Assembly (NCBI GenBank): GCA_026786065.1
Contig: JAJAYS010000364.1
Span: forward strand, 1-10,694
Direction of reading: 5' to 3'
DNA: 10,694 nucleotides
DNA from: Polaromonas sp.
Lineage (GTDB): Bacteria; Pseudomonadota; Gammaproteobacteria; Burkholderiales; Burkholderiaceae_C
The notes under the pieces are model-generated. The model was not told the DNA's origin, did not search any database, and saw only the letters and a list, made by a program, of their open reading frames with translations. A program made the translations under genes and the position numbers. Positions 1 to 8,465 of the stretch are shown in pieces (positions within the stretch are counted from its first letter, which is position 1; each line of letters starts with the position of its first letter).

Positions 1-443
1 CCTTTGGCCAGTGCGCGGGCCAGCGCCACGCGCTGCTGCTGGCCACCCGACAGTTCCGCCGGCAGGCGGTCCAGCAGCATCTCGATGTGCAGCCGTTCGG
101 CCAGGTTGCGCACCGTTTGCCCGATGTTTTTTTCGCCGCGCAGCCGCAACGGCGAGGCGATGTTGTCGGCGACGGTTAGCGACGGGTAGTTGATGAATTG
201 CTGGTAGACCATCGCCACTTCGCGTTTTCTGACCGGCATGCCGGTGACGTTCACACCATCCACGCTGACCTGCCCGGCGGTCGGCACGTCCAGCCCGGCC
301 ATGATGCGCATCAGACTGGTCTTGCCAGCCTGCGTGGCGCCGAGAAGCACGGTGACTTCGCCGCTGCGCGGCGCAAGACTCAGCGCATGCAGCCAGTGCT
401 CGGCACCGACTTTTTTGCTGACCCGGTCGAGCGTCAGCTGCAT
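1..443 (-). CDS. glpS: Glycerol ABC transporter ATP-binding protein (GlpS-like), partial, runs off left edge
   Basis: The first 147 residues of an ABC-transporter ATPase read on the minus strand; the C-terminal half lies outside the window. Seen: Walker A GATQAGKT at residues 35-42, a Q-loop (MVYQQFINYPSLTV, about 78-91), and the signature LSGGQQQR at 131-138, followed by VALARALAK. Walker B and the H-loop would lie beyond the edge. The start at 443 is preceded by GGAG at a suitable distance. Known: GlpS and GlpT are the two ATPases of the GlpSTPQUV glycerol importer described in rhizobia, and Walker A variants with AGKTSLM are typical of GlpS. The gene is divergent from glpR-glpK, which supports glycerol rather than sugar uptake. 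It acts at the cytoplasmic face of the inner membrane. Alternative: the paralogue GlpT or a related carbohydrate-import ATPase; GlpS is favoured because it is usually the first transporter gene. Confidence 0.82.
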   Translation of the reverse strand, partial: MQLTLDRVSKKVGAEHWLHALSLAPRSGEVTVLLGATQAGKTSLMRIMAGLDVPTAGQVSVDGVNVTGMPVRKREVAMVYQQFINYPSLTVADNIASPLRLRGEKNIGQTVRNLAERLHIEMLLDRLPAELSGGQQQRVALARALAK

Positions 444-587
444 CAGTGGCTCCAGCCCGGCGAGCGGCGTGCGGCAAGGCCTCCGTAGCCGCCTGAACGC
501 CGACTGCAAGGCGCGACGCAGCGCGCAGCGGGACGCCACAACGCCGGGTGAACATAAATAAAAGCTGTTTCCACTAGATATGAGCAA

Positions 588-667
588 GTTCGTATCTGTT
601 CCATTTTTCTTCCATTTGGTCTTTTTAATCTAATAGTTTTCCCTTGGTTTGTTCGTTTTCTTTCGTT
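588..667. promoter_or_regulatory. Candidate GlpR operator array (TTCG/TTCC half-sites)
   Basis: The divergent spacer contains two identical TTCGTT hexamers (652-657 and 662-667) exactly 10 bp apart, that is, on one face of the helix. Further upstream, TTCGT (589) and TTCCATTT (599 and again at 610) repeat at 10 and 11 bp. Known: DeoR-family GlpR operators are built from TTCG-containing half-sites. Inference: these are GlpR sites acting on both glpS and glpRK. The match is by eye. Confidence 0.4.
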
Positions 668-672
668 ATAGG
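644..672 (+). promoter_or_regulatory. Candidate sigma-70 promoter for glpR-glpK
   Basis: TTGGTT (644-649) as -35, a 17-bp spacer and TATAGG (667-672) as -10 would place the transcript start about 20 nt before the GTG of glpR. The paired TTCGTT repeats lie in the spacer and just touch the -10, a usual position for repression. Each box matches only 3-4 of 6 consensus bases. Confidence 0.38.
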
Positions 673-698
673 GTCGTGGTTCATCGATAATTTTTCCA

Positions 699-1498
699 GT
701 GAACTCGAACCCAAGGCAAATGCGGCTTCTGGCCGTCGTGCGTGCGCATGGCTCGGCCTCGGTTGAGCGCCTCGCCGAAGAGCTTGACGTGACGCTGCAA
801 ACAGTGCGCCGCGACGTCCAACGGCTGGCCGAGGCCGGTCTGCTGACGCGGTTTCATGGCGGGGCCAGGGTGCCCAGCTCGACCGTCGAGAACATTGCGC
901 ACCGCCAGCGCGAGAGCCTGAACGCCGAGGGCAAGGCCCGCATCGCGCGTGCTGTGGCCGACCAGGTCCCGAACGACTGCTCGCTGATCCTGAACATCGG
1001 CACCACCACCGAAGCCGTGGCCCGCGCGCTGTTGCACCACAAGGGCCTGCGCGTGATCACCAACAACCTGAATGTCGCGGCCATTTTGTCCGGCAACACC
1101 GACTGTGAGGTCATCGTGGCCGGCGGTGTCGTGCGTGCGCGCGACCGCGGCATCGTCGGCGAGGCGGCGGTGGACTTCATCCGGCAGTTCCGCGTGGACA
1201 TGGCCATCATCGGCATCTCGGGCGTCGAGGCCGACGGCAGCCTGCGCGACTTCGATTACCGCGAGGTGAAGGTCGCGCAAACCATCATGTCGGCGGCGCG
1301 CGAGGTCTGGGTTGCCGCCGACAGCAGCAAGTTCAACCGCCCGGCGATGGTCGAGCTGGCCCGGCTTGCACAAATCGACCGGATGTTCACCGAAGCAGCG
1401 CCGCCCGAGCCGTTTCCATCCCTGCTGGCCGAAGCCGGCGTGCGCTGCGAGATCGCCGCGCCGCTGTCCGATGCCGCACACGAGAAAGCCCCCACTCC

Positions 1499-1502
<4 letters not shown>
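699..1502 (+). CDS. glpR: DeoR-family transcriptional repressor GlpR
   Basis: A 267-aa DeoR-family regulator, full length for the family. Residues about 5-57 form the winged helix-turn-helix, with the typical core [19 protein letters not shown] followed by FHGG. Residues about 75-250 form the DeoR sensor domain, seen in [26 protein letters not shown] and [19 protein letters not shown]. Known: GlpR represses glycerol genes and is released by glycerol-3-phosphate. The GTG at 699 was chosen because MNSNPRQ just before the helix-turn-helix is usual for this family; an ATG at 720 would cut into the domain. No strong Shine-Dalgarno is visible. Its stop overlaps the glpK start (ATGA), so the two are translationally coupled. 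Substrate assignment comes mainly from the neighbours glpK and glpS. Confidence 0.88.
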
Positions 1503-3016
<1,514 letters not shown>

Positions 3017-3146
3017 CGGGTCACGGGAAATCGGTAACGCGCCGGTTGCGCGGCGACAATCGGGGCCGCACGCGGCGCAAGCTCGAAGCTCGAAGCTTTC
3101 CCAGCGTAGCGGCCCACCCCTTACGCCCAAATTTGCAGCCATCCGC

Positions 3147-3983
3147 ATGACATCGACCACCGAAACCCCAATCGACCACATCGCCTTCATCGGCGGCGGC
3201 AACATGGCCAGCGCGATCATCGGCGGGCTGCTGCGGCGCGGCATGAGCGCGGCGCAGCTCCTGGTGGTCGAGCCGCTGGCCGCGCAGCGCGAAGCGCTGA
3301 CCACCCAGTTCGGCGTGCAAACCGCCTCCATGCCAGATGAGCAGTTGACGGCGGCGGCGTTGGTGGTCTGGGCCGTTAAGCCGCAGACCTTTCGGGATGC
3401 TGCCGCAGCGGCCAGCCGGCACACCCGTAGCGCACTGCACTTGAGCGTGGCGGCCGGTATTCGCTCAGACAGCATGGCGCGCTGGCTGGGCACCGAGCGC
3501 GTCGTGCGCTGCATGCCGAACACGCCAGCGCTGATCGGTAAGGGCATCACCGGCCTGTTCGCGCGCAGCGCGGTCAGCCAGGCCGACCGGCTGGCGTCCG
3601 AGCGCGTGATCACCACGACTGGCGATTTTTTGTGGCTGCCCGACGAAGCGCAGCTAGACGCGGTGACGGCCCTGTCCGGCTCCGGTCCGGCCTATGTCTT
3701 TTATTTTCTCGAAGCCATGACCCAAGCCGGCATCGACATGGGGCTGCCGGCCGATGCAGCGGCGCAACTGGCCATCGGCACCTTTACTGGCGCCTCGGCG
3801 CTGGCCGCCAGCTCCACGGAGGCCCCGGGGGTGCTGCGCGCCCGCGTTACGTCGCAGGGCGGCACCACCGATGCCGCCATCAAGGTCATAGAGCAGGCCG
3901 ACATCGGTCGGCAGTTCCAGCGCGCCATCCACGCAGCCCGCCAGCGAGCCCGCGACATGGGCGACAAGTTCGGCGCAGATTGA
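3147..3983 (+). CDS. proC: Pyrroline-5-carboxylate reductase
   Basis: A 278-aa ProC, normal length. It reduces 1-pyrroline-5-carboxylate to L-proline with NAD(P)H, the last step of proline synthesis, in the cytoplasm. Seen: N-terminal Rossmann motif IGGGNMASAII (15-25), WAVKPQTF (75-82), RCMPNTPALIGKG (121-133), SGSGPAYVFYFLEAM (177-191) and the ProC signature around RVTSQGGTTDAAI (233-245). The frame is open upstream to 2988, overlapping glpK, but the protein starts at 3147, just before the Rossmann strand. No good Shine-Dalgarno precedes it; a GACAAT hexamer at 3055-3060 is a possible -10. The 130-bp gap and unrelated function argue that it is not part of the glp operon. Confidence 0.95.
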   Translation: MTSTTETPIDHIAFIGGGNMASAIIGGLLRRGMSAAQLLVVEPLAAQREALTTQFGVQTASMPDEQLTAAALVVWAVKPQTFRDAAAAASRHTRSALHLSVAAGIRSDSMARWLGTERVVRCMPNTPALIGKGITGLFARSAVSQADRLASERVITTTGDFLWLPDEAQLDAVTALSGSGPAYVFYFLEAMTQAGIDMGLPADAAAQLAIGTFTGASALAASSTEAPGVLRARVTSQGGTTDAAIKVIEQADIGRQFQRAIHAARQRARDMGDKFGAD

Positions 3984-4012
3984 CATTTTTTTAAAAAAAA
4001 ATGGCCTTTAGC

Positions 4013-4052
4013 CCAACAAATACGTGCGCAGGCAGCTCTTAATTTAATAGCG
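4013..4052 (+). repeat. Dispersed AT-rich repeat, copy A
   Basis: The 40 nt match copy B (4934-4973) at 32 of 40 positions without gaps. The 27-nt core (4026-4052, starting GCGCAGGCAGCT and ending ATAGCG) contains an imperfect palindrome around GCTCTTAATTTAATAGC. Copies C and D share the same ends and length. I recall similar intergenic repeats from Comamonadaceae, but could not check this. Confidence 0.7.
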
Positions 4053-4297
4053 TCTGCCGTTTTGTGGTGTGACCGCTACCGCCCCCATTCAGCGCAGCGG
4101 GCCGTGCGCTATGCGTCTGCAGTCGCGCCGGAGCGCGCGCTTGGCCCGTTTATCTGCGCAGCGGCCGGTACAGGCAAAGTAAAACCAAAAGTTAACTGCT
4201 TAATGCGCGAAGCTGGCAGGGACGAGCAAAAGACAAAAGCGCCGGGTCGCAACCGACCCCCCAAGGTTCAGCCGGCTGGCGCCCCACCAAAGAAAAA
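4053..4297. other. Non-coding stretch with a long imperfect hairpin
   Basis: No convincing gene. A 79-codon plus-strand frame (4062-4301) ends in an ATGA overlap with the next ORF but resembles nothing I know and has no ribosome binding site. The clear structure is an inverted repeat: 4092-4109 pairs with 4137-4159 through GCGCAG/CTGCGC, CGGGCC/GGCCCG and GCGC/GCGC, interrupted by a 5-nt TTTAT bulge and a 2-nt mismatch, with a loop of about 27 nt. There is no U-tract after it, so it is not a typical terminator. Confidence 0.4.
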
Positions 4298-4699
4298 ATG
4301 AATACCTCCCTATTGATCTGCACGCGCACCGCGTTCGGCAGCGCCGAACCCATTGCGCGGCAGTCCGCGCTGGGCGCCTCGGCAAACAGCCTGCTGATGC
4401 TGGTTGATGGCAGACGAAGCCGGGCAGATCTGCTGGCGGCATTGCAGCCTCAAAACACGACTGTGCAATGGCTGGACAGCCTGGTCGTTGGCGGACACAT
4501 CGAAGAGCGGAGCGTACCGGCAACGCCGAACTCCGTCATCCCGGCGCCGACTGCAAACGCCACCGTCGGCGTTGGCGCACGTGCAGACGACAAGCACCAG
4601 CGCGCCCGGTGGTATCGGCAGCTGGTGGCCGCAGCCAAAACCGAGTTTGGGCTAAGAGGCTTTTTGTTTCAACTCAGGATCGAAAAAGCGGTTTTCTAA
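4298..4699 (+). CDS. Small unrecognised protein, probably C-terminally frameshifted
   Basis: A 133-aa ORF that I cannot assign to a named family. Residues about 10-72 read like a compact helical or winged-helix-type domain (SANSLLMLVDGRRSRADLLA, then GGHIEERS), followed by an Ala/Pro-rich linker (about 73-98) and a basic helix with FGLRGFLFQLRIEK near the end. There is no signal peptide or membrane segment. The frame stops abruptly after EKAVF, while the +2 frame continues to 4760 with GPMSDAIVKAGGD, which looks like a displaced C-terminus. I therefore suspect a recent frameshift around 4685-4695. I have a vague memory of longer (about 170 aa) Burkholderiales hypothetical proteins of this type. 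It lies alone between two direct repeats. The stretch from 4761 to 4933 shows nothing recognisable. Confidence 0.5.
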   Translation: MNTSLLICTRTAFGSAEPIARQSALGASANSLLMLVDGRRSRADLLAALQPQNTTVQWLDSLVVGGHIEERSVPATPNSVIPAPTANATVGVGARADDKHQRARWYRQLVAAAKTEFGLRGFLFQLRIEKAVF

Positions 4700-4933
4700 G
4701 CAAGTTGCGCGCATTCGCGGCCCGATGAGCGACGCCATTGTCAAGGCTGGGGGTGACTGACCAGGTCCAACGACTTCCTGAAGTCAATCCAGGAGTTTTC
4801 TGAGCGGTGAGGCGCTGCGGCCGACCTTCTGAACGCTGACCTTTGCTGCCCATGCGGCCCCACCGGCCCGGCCCGACCCGGCCCCACGGCTGCGCCAAAT
4901 CAGGCAGTCTTTGCAAATAAAACACTGAAATGT

Positions 4934-4973
4934 CCAATTAATACGGGCGCAAACAGCTTCTAATTTCATAGCG
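4934..4973 (+). repeat. Dispersed AT-rich repeat, copy B
   Basis: Same orientation as copy A and 80% identical over 40 nt. The core is 4947-4973, starting GCGCAAACAGCT and ending ATAGCG. Its internal palindrome is weaker than in copies A and D. Copies A and B bracket the 4298-4699 ORF. Confidence 0.68.
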
Positions 4974-5081
4974 GAAATCAGTCTTGCAGCCGCCTGCGGC
5001 CCGCACCGCGCGGCGCATTCGAACCTGCACAGTCACGGTAGCAAGCCTGGCGGCATGCTTAATCCGCCGTCGTGCATCGCC

Positions 5082-5087
5082 TACAGT
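5082..5087 (+). promoter_or_regulatory. Possible -10 element giving a leaderless dehalogenase mRNA
   Basis: TACAGT matches TATAAT at 4 of 6 positions and ends 7 nt before the ATG at 5095, so transcription would start at or next to the initiation codon. The region 17 bp upstream (TTAATC, 5059-5064) is a poor -35. No Shine-Dalgarno precedes the ATG. Confidence 0.25.
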
Positions 5088-5094
5088 TGCAGCC

Positions 5095-5805
5095 ATGCCC
5101 CTCCCAACGCGCCCCGCCGCCGCCCCTGCTCCGGTTCGCGCCGTGTTGTTCGATGTCTATGGCACGCTGTTTGACGTGTACAGCGTTGGCCTGCTGGCCG
5201 AAAAACTCTTCCCCGACCACGGCACCGCGCTGGCCAACTTGTGGCGCGACAAGCAGATCGACTACACCCGGCTGGTCACCACCAGCAACCACGGCGCCCA
5301 CTACCGCCCATTTGGGGACTTGACCCGCGCCGGTCTGCGCTACGCCTGCAAGCGCCTGGGGCTGGGGCTCACCCCTGACAGCGAAGCGCAGTTGATGGCG
5401 CAGTACCAGCACCTCGCCGCCTTCCCCGAAACTCAAGGGGTACTGCAGGGCCTGAAAGCGCGCGGCATCGTCACCGGCATCCTGTCCAATGGCGAGCCGG
5501 CCATGTTGCAGGCGGCGCTCGAATCGGCCGGCCTGACCCATCTGCTCGACCATGTTTTAAGCGTTGACGCAGTGCGCAAGTACAAGACCCACCCGGCGGC
5601 CTATGCGCTCGGCGAGCAGGCCACCGGCCTCGCCGCCAGCGAGATCGGCTTCGTCAGCAGTAACAGCTGGGACGCCCTGGCCGCCACCTGGTACGGCTAC
5701 CGCACGCTGTGGGTCAATCGCCATAAACTGCCCTTCGAAGAACTCGACACGCCGCCCACCCACACCGGCACCAGCCTGCTGGACGTCGCGCACCTGCTGG
5801 CCTGA
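5095..5805 (+). CDS. Haloacid dehalogenase, type II ((S)-2-haloacid dehalogenase)
   Basis: A 236-aa HAD-superfamily protein very like the L-2-haloacid dehalogenases. Such enzymes hydrolyse (S)-2-haloacids to (R)-2-hydroxyacids, for example chloroacetate to glycolate, in the cytoplasm without a cofactor. Residues matching the Pseudomonas enzyme are all present: nucleophile D20 and T24 in [10 protein letters not shown]51 in LWRDKQ, S131 in LSNGEP, K164 and Y170 in KYKTHPAAY, and S188, N190 and D193 in VSSNSWD. That set separates true dehalogenases from HAD phosphatases. One change from the usual motif is SWDALAA where family members have WDATGA. The ATG at 5095 was chosen because the longer frame (from 4984) is an Arg-rich extension of non-coding character. 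glcB follows after 35 bp. The actual substrate is inferred. Confidence 0.9.
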   Translation: MPLPTRPAAAPAPVRAVLFDVYGTLFDVYSVGLLAEKLFPDHGTALANLWRDKQIDYTRLVTTSNHGAHYRPFGDLTRAGLRYACKRLGLGLTPDSEAQLMAQYQHLAAFPETQGVLQGLKARGIVTGILSNGEPAMLQAALESAGLTHLLDHVLSVDAVRKYKTHPAAYALGEQATGLAASEIGFVSSNSWDALAATWYGYRTLWVNRHKLPFEELDTPPTHTGTSLLDVAHLLA

Positions 5806-5840
5806 GCTTTTTCAATTCATTTTTTTATCTGGAAATTCCG

Positions 5841-8066
5841 ATGACGACTCAAGCCGACACCCCCCGTACCACCTGCCACCAGTTGCAGGTCGCCACCGTG
5901 CTGCATCACTTTATTGAGAGCCGGGTGCTGCCCGGCACCGGCGTCGAGCCAGCCGCATTCTGGCAAGGCTTCAATGCCATCGTCGCCGACCTGGCCCCAA
6001 AAAACCTGACGCTGCTGGCCGAACGCGACCGCCTGCAAGCCGAACTCGACACCTGGCACAAAGCGCACCCCGGCCCCATTGCCGACATGCCGGCCTACCG
6101 CCGGTTTCTTGAACAGATCGGCTATCTGGTTGCGGCGCCAGCCAGCGTCAGCGCCAGCACCGCAAACGTCGATGCCGAACTCGCGCTGCAGGCCGGCCCG
6201 CAGCTGGTGGTGCCGGTGCTCAATGCCCGCTACGCGCTGAACGCCGCCAACGCCCGGTGGGGCTCGCTGTACGACGCGCTCTACGGCACCGACGCGATCC
6301 CTGAGGCCGGCGGTGCCGAAAAAGGCAAAAGCTACAACCCGGTGCGCGGCGCCAGAGTGGTCGCGTTCGCGCGCCAGGTGCTGGACCAGGCGGTGCCCCT
6401 AAGCGAAGGCTCGCACAAAGACGCCACGCTGTACTGCATCGAAGCCGGGCAGCTCAGCATCACCACCCCAAGCGGCCGCACCCATCTCGCTACCCCGGCG
6501 CAATTCATCGGCTATCAGGGCGACGCCGGCGCGCCCTCGTCGGTGCTGCTGCAGCACCACGGCCTGCACCTCGACATTCAAATCGACCGCAGCACCGCCA
6601 TCGGCAAAACCGATCCTGCCGGCGTCAGCGACCTGATCGTCGAAGCCGCCTTGTCAACGATTCTCGACCTCGAGGATTCGGTTGCCGTCGTCGATGCCGA
6701 CGACAAGGTACTGGCCTATGCCAACTGGCTAGGCATATTGCAGGGCACACTGACCGAGCTGGTCACCAAGGGCGGCAAGACCTTCATCCGCGGCCTGAAC
6801 CCGGACCGCGAGTACACGGCCGCTAACGGAACGCCCGTCAAGCTGCACGGCCGCTCGCTGATGTTCCTGCGCAATGTCGGTCACCTGATGACCAACCCGG
6901 CCGTGCTGTATGACGGCGGCAAGGAAATTCCCGAAGGCATTCTTGATGCCGTCGTCACCGTGGCGATTGCGATGCACGACCTGGCCCGGCGCGGCAAAGA
7001 GGCCATCGTCAACTCGCGCAGCGGCTCGATCTACATCGTCAAGCCCAAGATGCACGGCCCAGCCGAAGTCGCGTTTGCATCCGAGCTTTTCGCCCGCGTT
7101 GAAACCTTGCTCGGCCTGCCGGCCAACACCGTCAAGCTCGGCATCATGGACGAAGAGCGGCGCACCAGCGTGAACCTCAAAGCCTGCATCGCCGAGGCCG
7201 CAGCGCGCGTTGCCTTCATCAACACCGGCTTTCTGGACCGCACAGGCGACGAGATGCACACCGCCATGCAAGCCGGCGCGATGATCCGCAAGAGCGACAT
7301 GAAGGCCAGCAAATGGCTTGCCGCCTACGAGAAAAACAACGTGCTGACCGGCCTTGCCTGCGGCCTGCGCGGCAAGGCGCAAATCGGCAAGGGCATGTGG
7401 GCCATGCCCGACCTGATGGCCGCCATGCTGGAGCAAAAAATCGTGCACCCCAAGGCCGGTGCCAACACCGCATGGGTGCCCTCGCCCACCGCCGCAACGC
7501 TGCATGCGCTGCACTACCTGCAAGTCGATGTGGCAGCGGTGCAGCAACAGCTTGAAAAAACCGACTACGCCGCCGAAGGCGAAAAGCTGCTGAACGACCT
7601 GCTGCAGATTCCGGTAGCCACCAGCACCGATTGGTCGCCGACCGAGAAACAGCAGGAACTAGACAACAACGCCCAGGGCATCCTCGGCTACGTCGTACGC
7701 TGGATCGACCAGGGCGTCGGCTGCTCCAAGGTGCCCGACATCCACAACGTCGGTCTGATGGAAGACCGGGCTACGCTGCGCATCAGCAGCCAGCACATTA
7801 CCAACTGGCTGCTGCACGGCGTGGTCAGCCGCGACCAGGTGATTGAGACGTTTCAGCGCATGGCGGCCGTTGTCGATCGCCAGAACGCCGGCGACCCGCT
7901 GTACCAAAACATGGCCGGCCACTTCGACACCTCGGCCGCCTACAAAGCCGCGCTGGATTTGGTGCTCGAGGGCCTGGAGCAGCCGAGCGGCTACTCCGAG
8001 CCGCTACTGCATGCCTGGCGGCTGCAGGTGAAGGCAACGGCCAACCTGACTCCGCTACCAAGTTGA
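5841..8066 (+). CDS. glcB: Malate synthase G
   Basis: A 741-aa malate synthase of the monomeric G type. It condenses glyoxylate with acetyl-CoA to malate, feeding glycolate- or glyoxylate-derived carbon into the TCA cycle. Seen: conserved Arg R344 in MFLRNVGH, Mg ligands E438 ([10 protein letters not shown]) and D466 ([11 protein letters not shown]), and catalytic base D642 in [14 protein letters not shown]. The spacing E438-D466-D642 equals that of E. coli E427-D455-D631. A GGAA lies 8 nt before the ATG. The 35-bp gap from the dehalogenase suggests co-transcription. Oddity: the last codons (PLPS and stop) lie inside a dispersed repeat, so the C-terminal tail after HAWRLQVKA appears to be repeat-derived. 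The last about 90 bp recur twice downstream as degenerate copies. Confidence 0.97.
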   Translation: MTTQADTPRTTCHQLQVATVLHHFIESRVLPGTGVEPAAFWQGFNAIVADLAPKNLTLLAERDRLQAELDTWHKAHPGPIADMPAYRRFLEQIGYLVAAPASVSASTANVDAELALQAGPQLVVPVLNARYALNAANARWGSLYDALYGTDAIPEAGGAEKGKSYNPVRGARVVAFARQVLDQAVPLSEGSHKDATLYCIEAGQLSITTPSGRTHLATPAQFIGYQGDAGAPSSVLLQHHGLHLDIQIDRSTAIGKTDPAGVSDLIVEAALSTILDLEDSVAVVDADDKVLAYANWLGILQGTLTELVTKGGKTFIRGLNPDREYTAANGTPVKLHGRSLMFLRNVGHLMTNPAVLYDGGKEIPEGILDAVVTVAIAMHDLARRGKEAIVNSRSGSIYIVKPKMHGPAEVAFASELFARVETLLGLPANTVKLGIMDEERRTSVNLKACIAEAAARVAFINTGFLDRTGDEMHTAMQAGAMIRKSDMKASKWLAAYEKNNVLTGLACGLRGKAQIGKGMWAMPDLMAAMLEQKIVHPKAGANTAWVPSPTAATLHALHYLQVDVAAVQQQLEKTDYAAEGEKLLNDLLQIPVATSTDWSPTEKQQELDNNAQGILGYVVRWIDQGVGCSKVPDIHNVGLMEDRATLRISSQHITNWLLHGVVSRDQVIETFQRMAAVVDRQNAGDPLYQNMAGHFDTSAAYKAALDLVLEGLEQPSGYSEPLLHAWRLQVKATANLTPLPS

Positions 8067-8079
8067 TAGCTGTTGACGC
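8053..8079 (-). repeat. Dispersed AT-rich repeat, copy D, overlapping the glcB stop codon
   Basis: On the minus strand this 27-nt unit starts GCGTCAACAGCTATC and ends GGTAGCG. It forms the best hairpin of the family, GCTATCAA-C-TTGGTAGC, with one U-G wobble. The TGA of glcB (8064-8066) lies within it. Confidence 0.65.
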
Positions 8080-8125
8080 AATGATTATCTGGGCTGGCGG
8101 CCTGTTTGGCATGTAACCCTCGCTG

Positions 8126-8157
8126 AAAACGGCACCTTCGGGTGCCGTTTTTTATTT
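8126..8157 (+). terminator. Rho-independent terminator after glcB
   Basis: A perfect 11-bp stem, AAAACGGCACC with GGTGCCGTTTT, closed by a stable TTCG tetraloop and followed by a T-rich run to 8157. It lies 60 bp after the glcB stop. It can also act leftward, where the transcript would read GGTGCCGTTTTC, and so serves the convergent minus-strand remnant whose stop (8152-8154) lies inside it. Confidence 0.93.
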
Positions 8158-8465
8158 GGCGACCACCTTGAAACGGCAAAAGCCAACCAGCGGCTGATCC
8201 GCCGTCATTAGGTCAGGCGGGATCAGCAGGCATTCCTGGGGTTTGGGGTTGCTGGCCAACGATTCATAGTGGTGCACGTAGGCGTAAGCGTAGGCGCAGG
8301 CGGCCTGCAATAGCGTTCGCGCAGACTCACGACGTGGTTTTCTGCTACGGCCGAACCTGCACGATCTGACCCGCGCGCATCACAACAAAATCCGTGCCCG
8401 TCTGCACTGCCGCCTGCCGCGCCCGCAGCGAAACCGAATCGTGAGAGCTTCCTGAGCATGTTCAT
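8152..8465 (-). pseudogene. Decayed small ORF(s) downstream of the DUF2130 gene
   Basis: No single frame is intact, but gene-like peptide segments occur in successive minus-strand frames. An ATG at 8465 overlaps the DUF2130 stop (ATGA) and begins MNMLRKLS. Another frame (8461 to a stop at 8345-8347) continues with SVSLRARQAAVQTGTDFVVM and then RAGQIVQVRP. A third frame (open 8379 to 8152) reads YAYAYVHHYESLASNPKPQE and then LLIPPDLMTADQPLVGFCRF, ending in TAA at 8152-8154. This stop sits in the terminator shared with glcB, as expected for a real convergent gene end. I do not recognise the family. It may be one or two small genes with several frameshifts, or chance reading frames in GC-rich DNA. 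Confidence 0.4.

Noticed and set aside
3079..3098. Short AAGCTCG tandem repeat before proC
   Set aside because: Only about two and a half units with no flanking structure; most likely chance.
4062..4301. 79-codon frame ending in an ATGA overlap with the 4298 ORF
   Set aside because: No ribosome binding site, no recognisable domain, and it runs through the hairpin at 4092-4159. The overlap alone is weak support.
6729..7547. 272-codon open frame on the minus strand within glcB
   Set aside because: Antisense shadow of the conserved malate synthase catalytic region; no start signals or recognisable domains.
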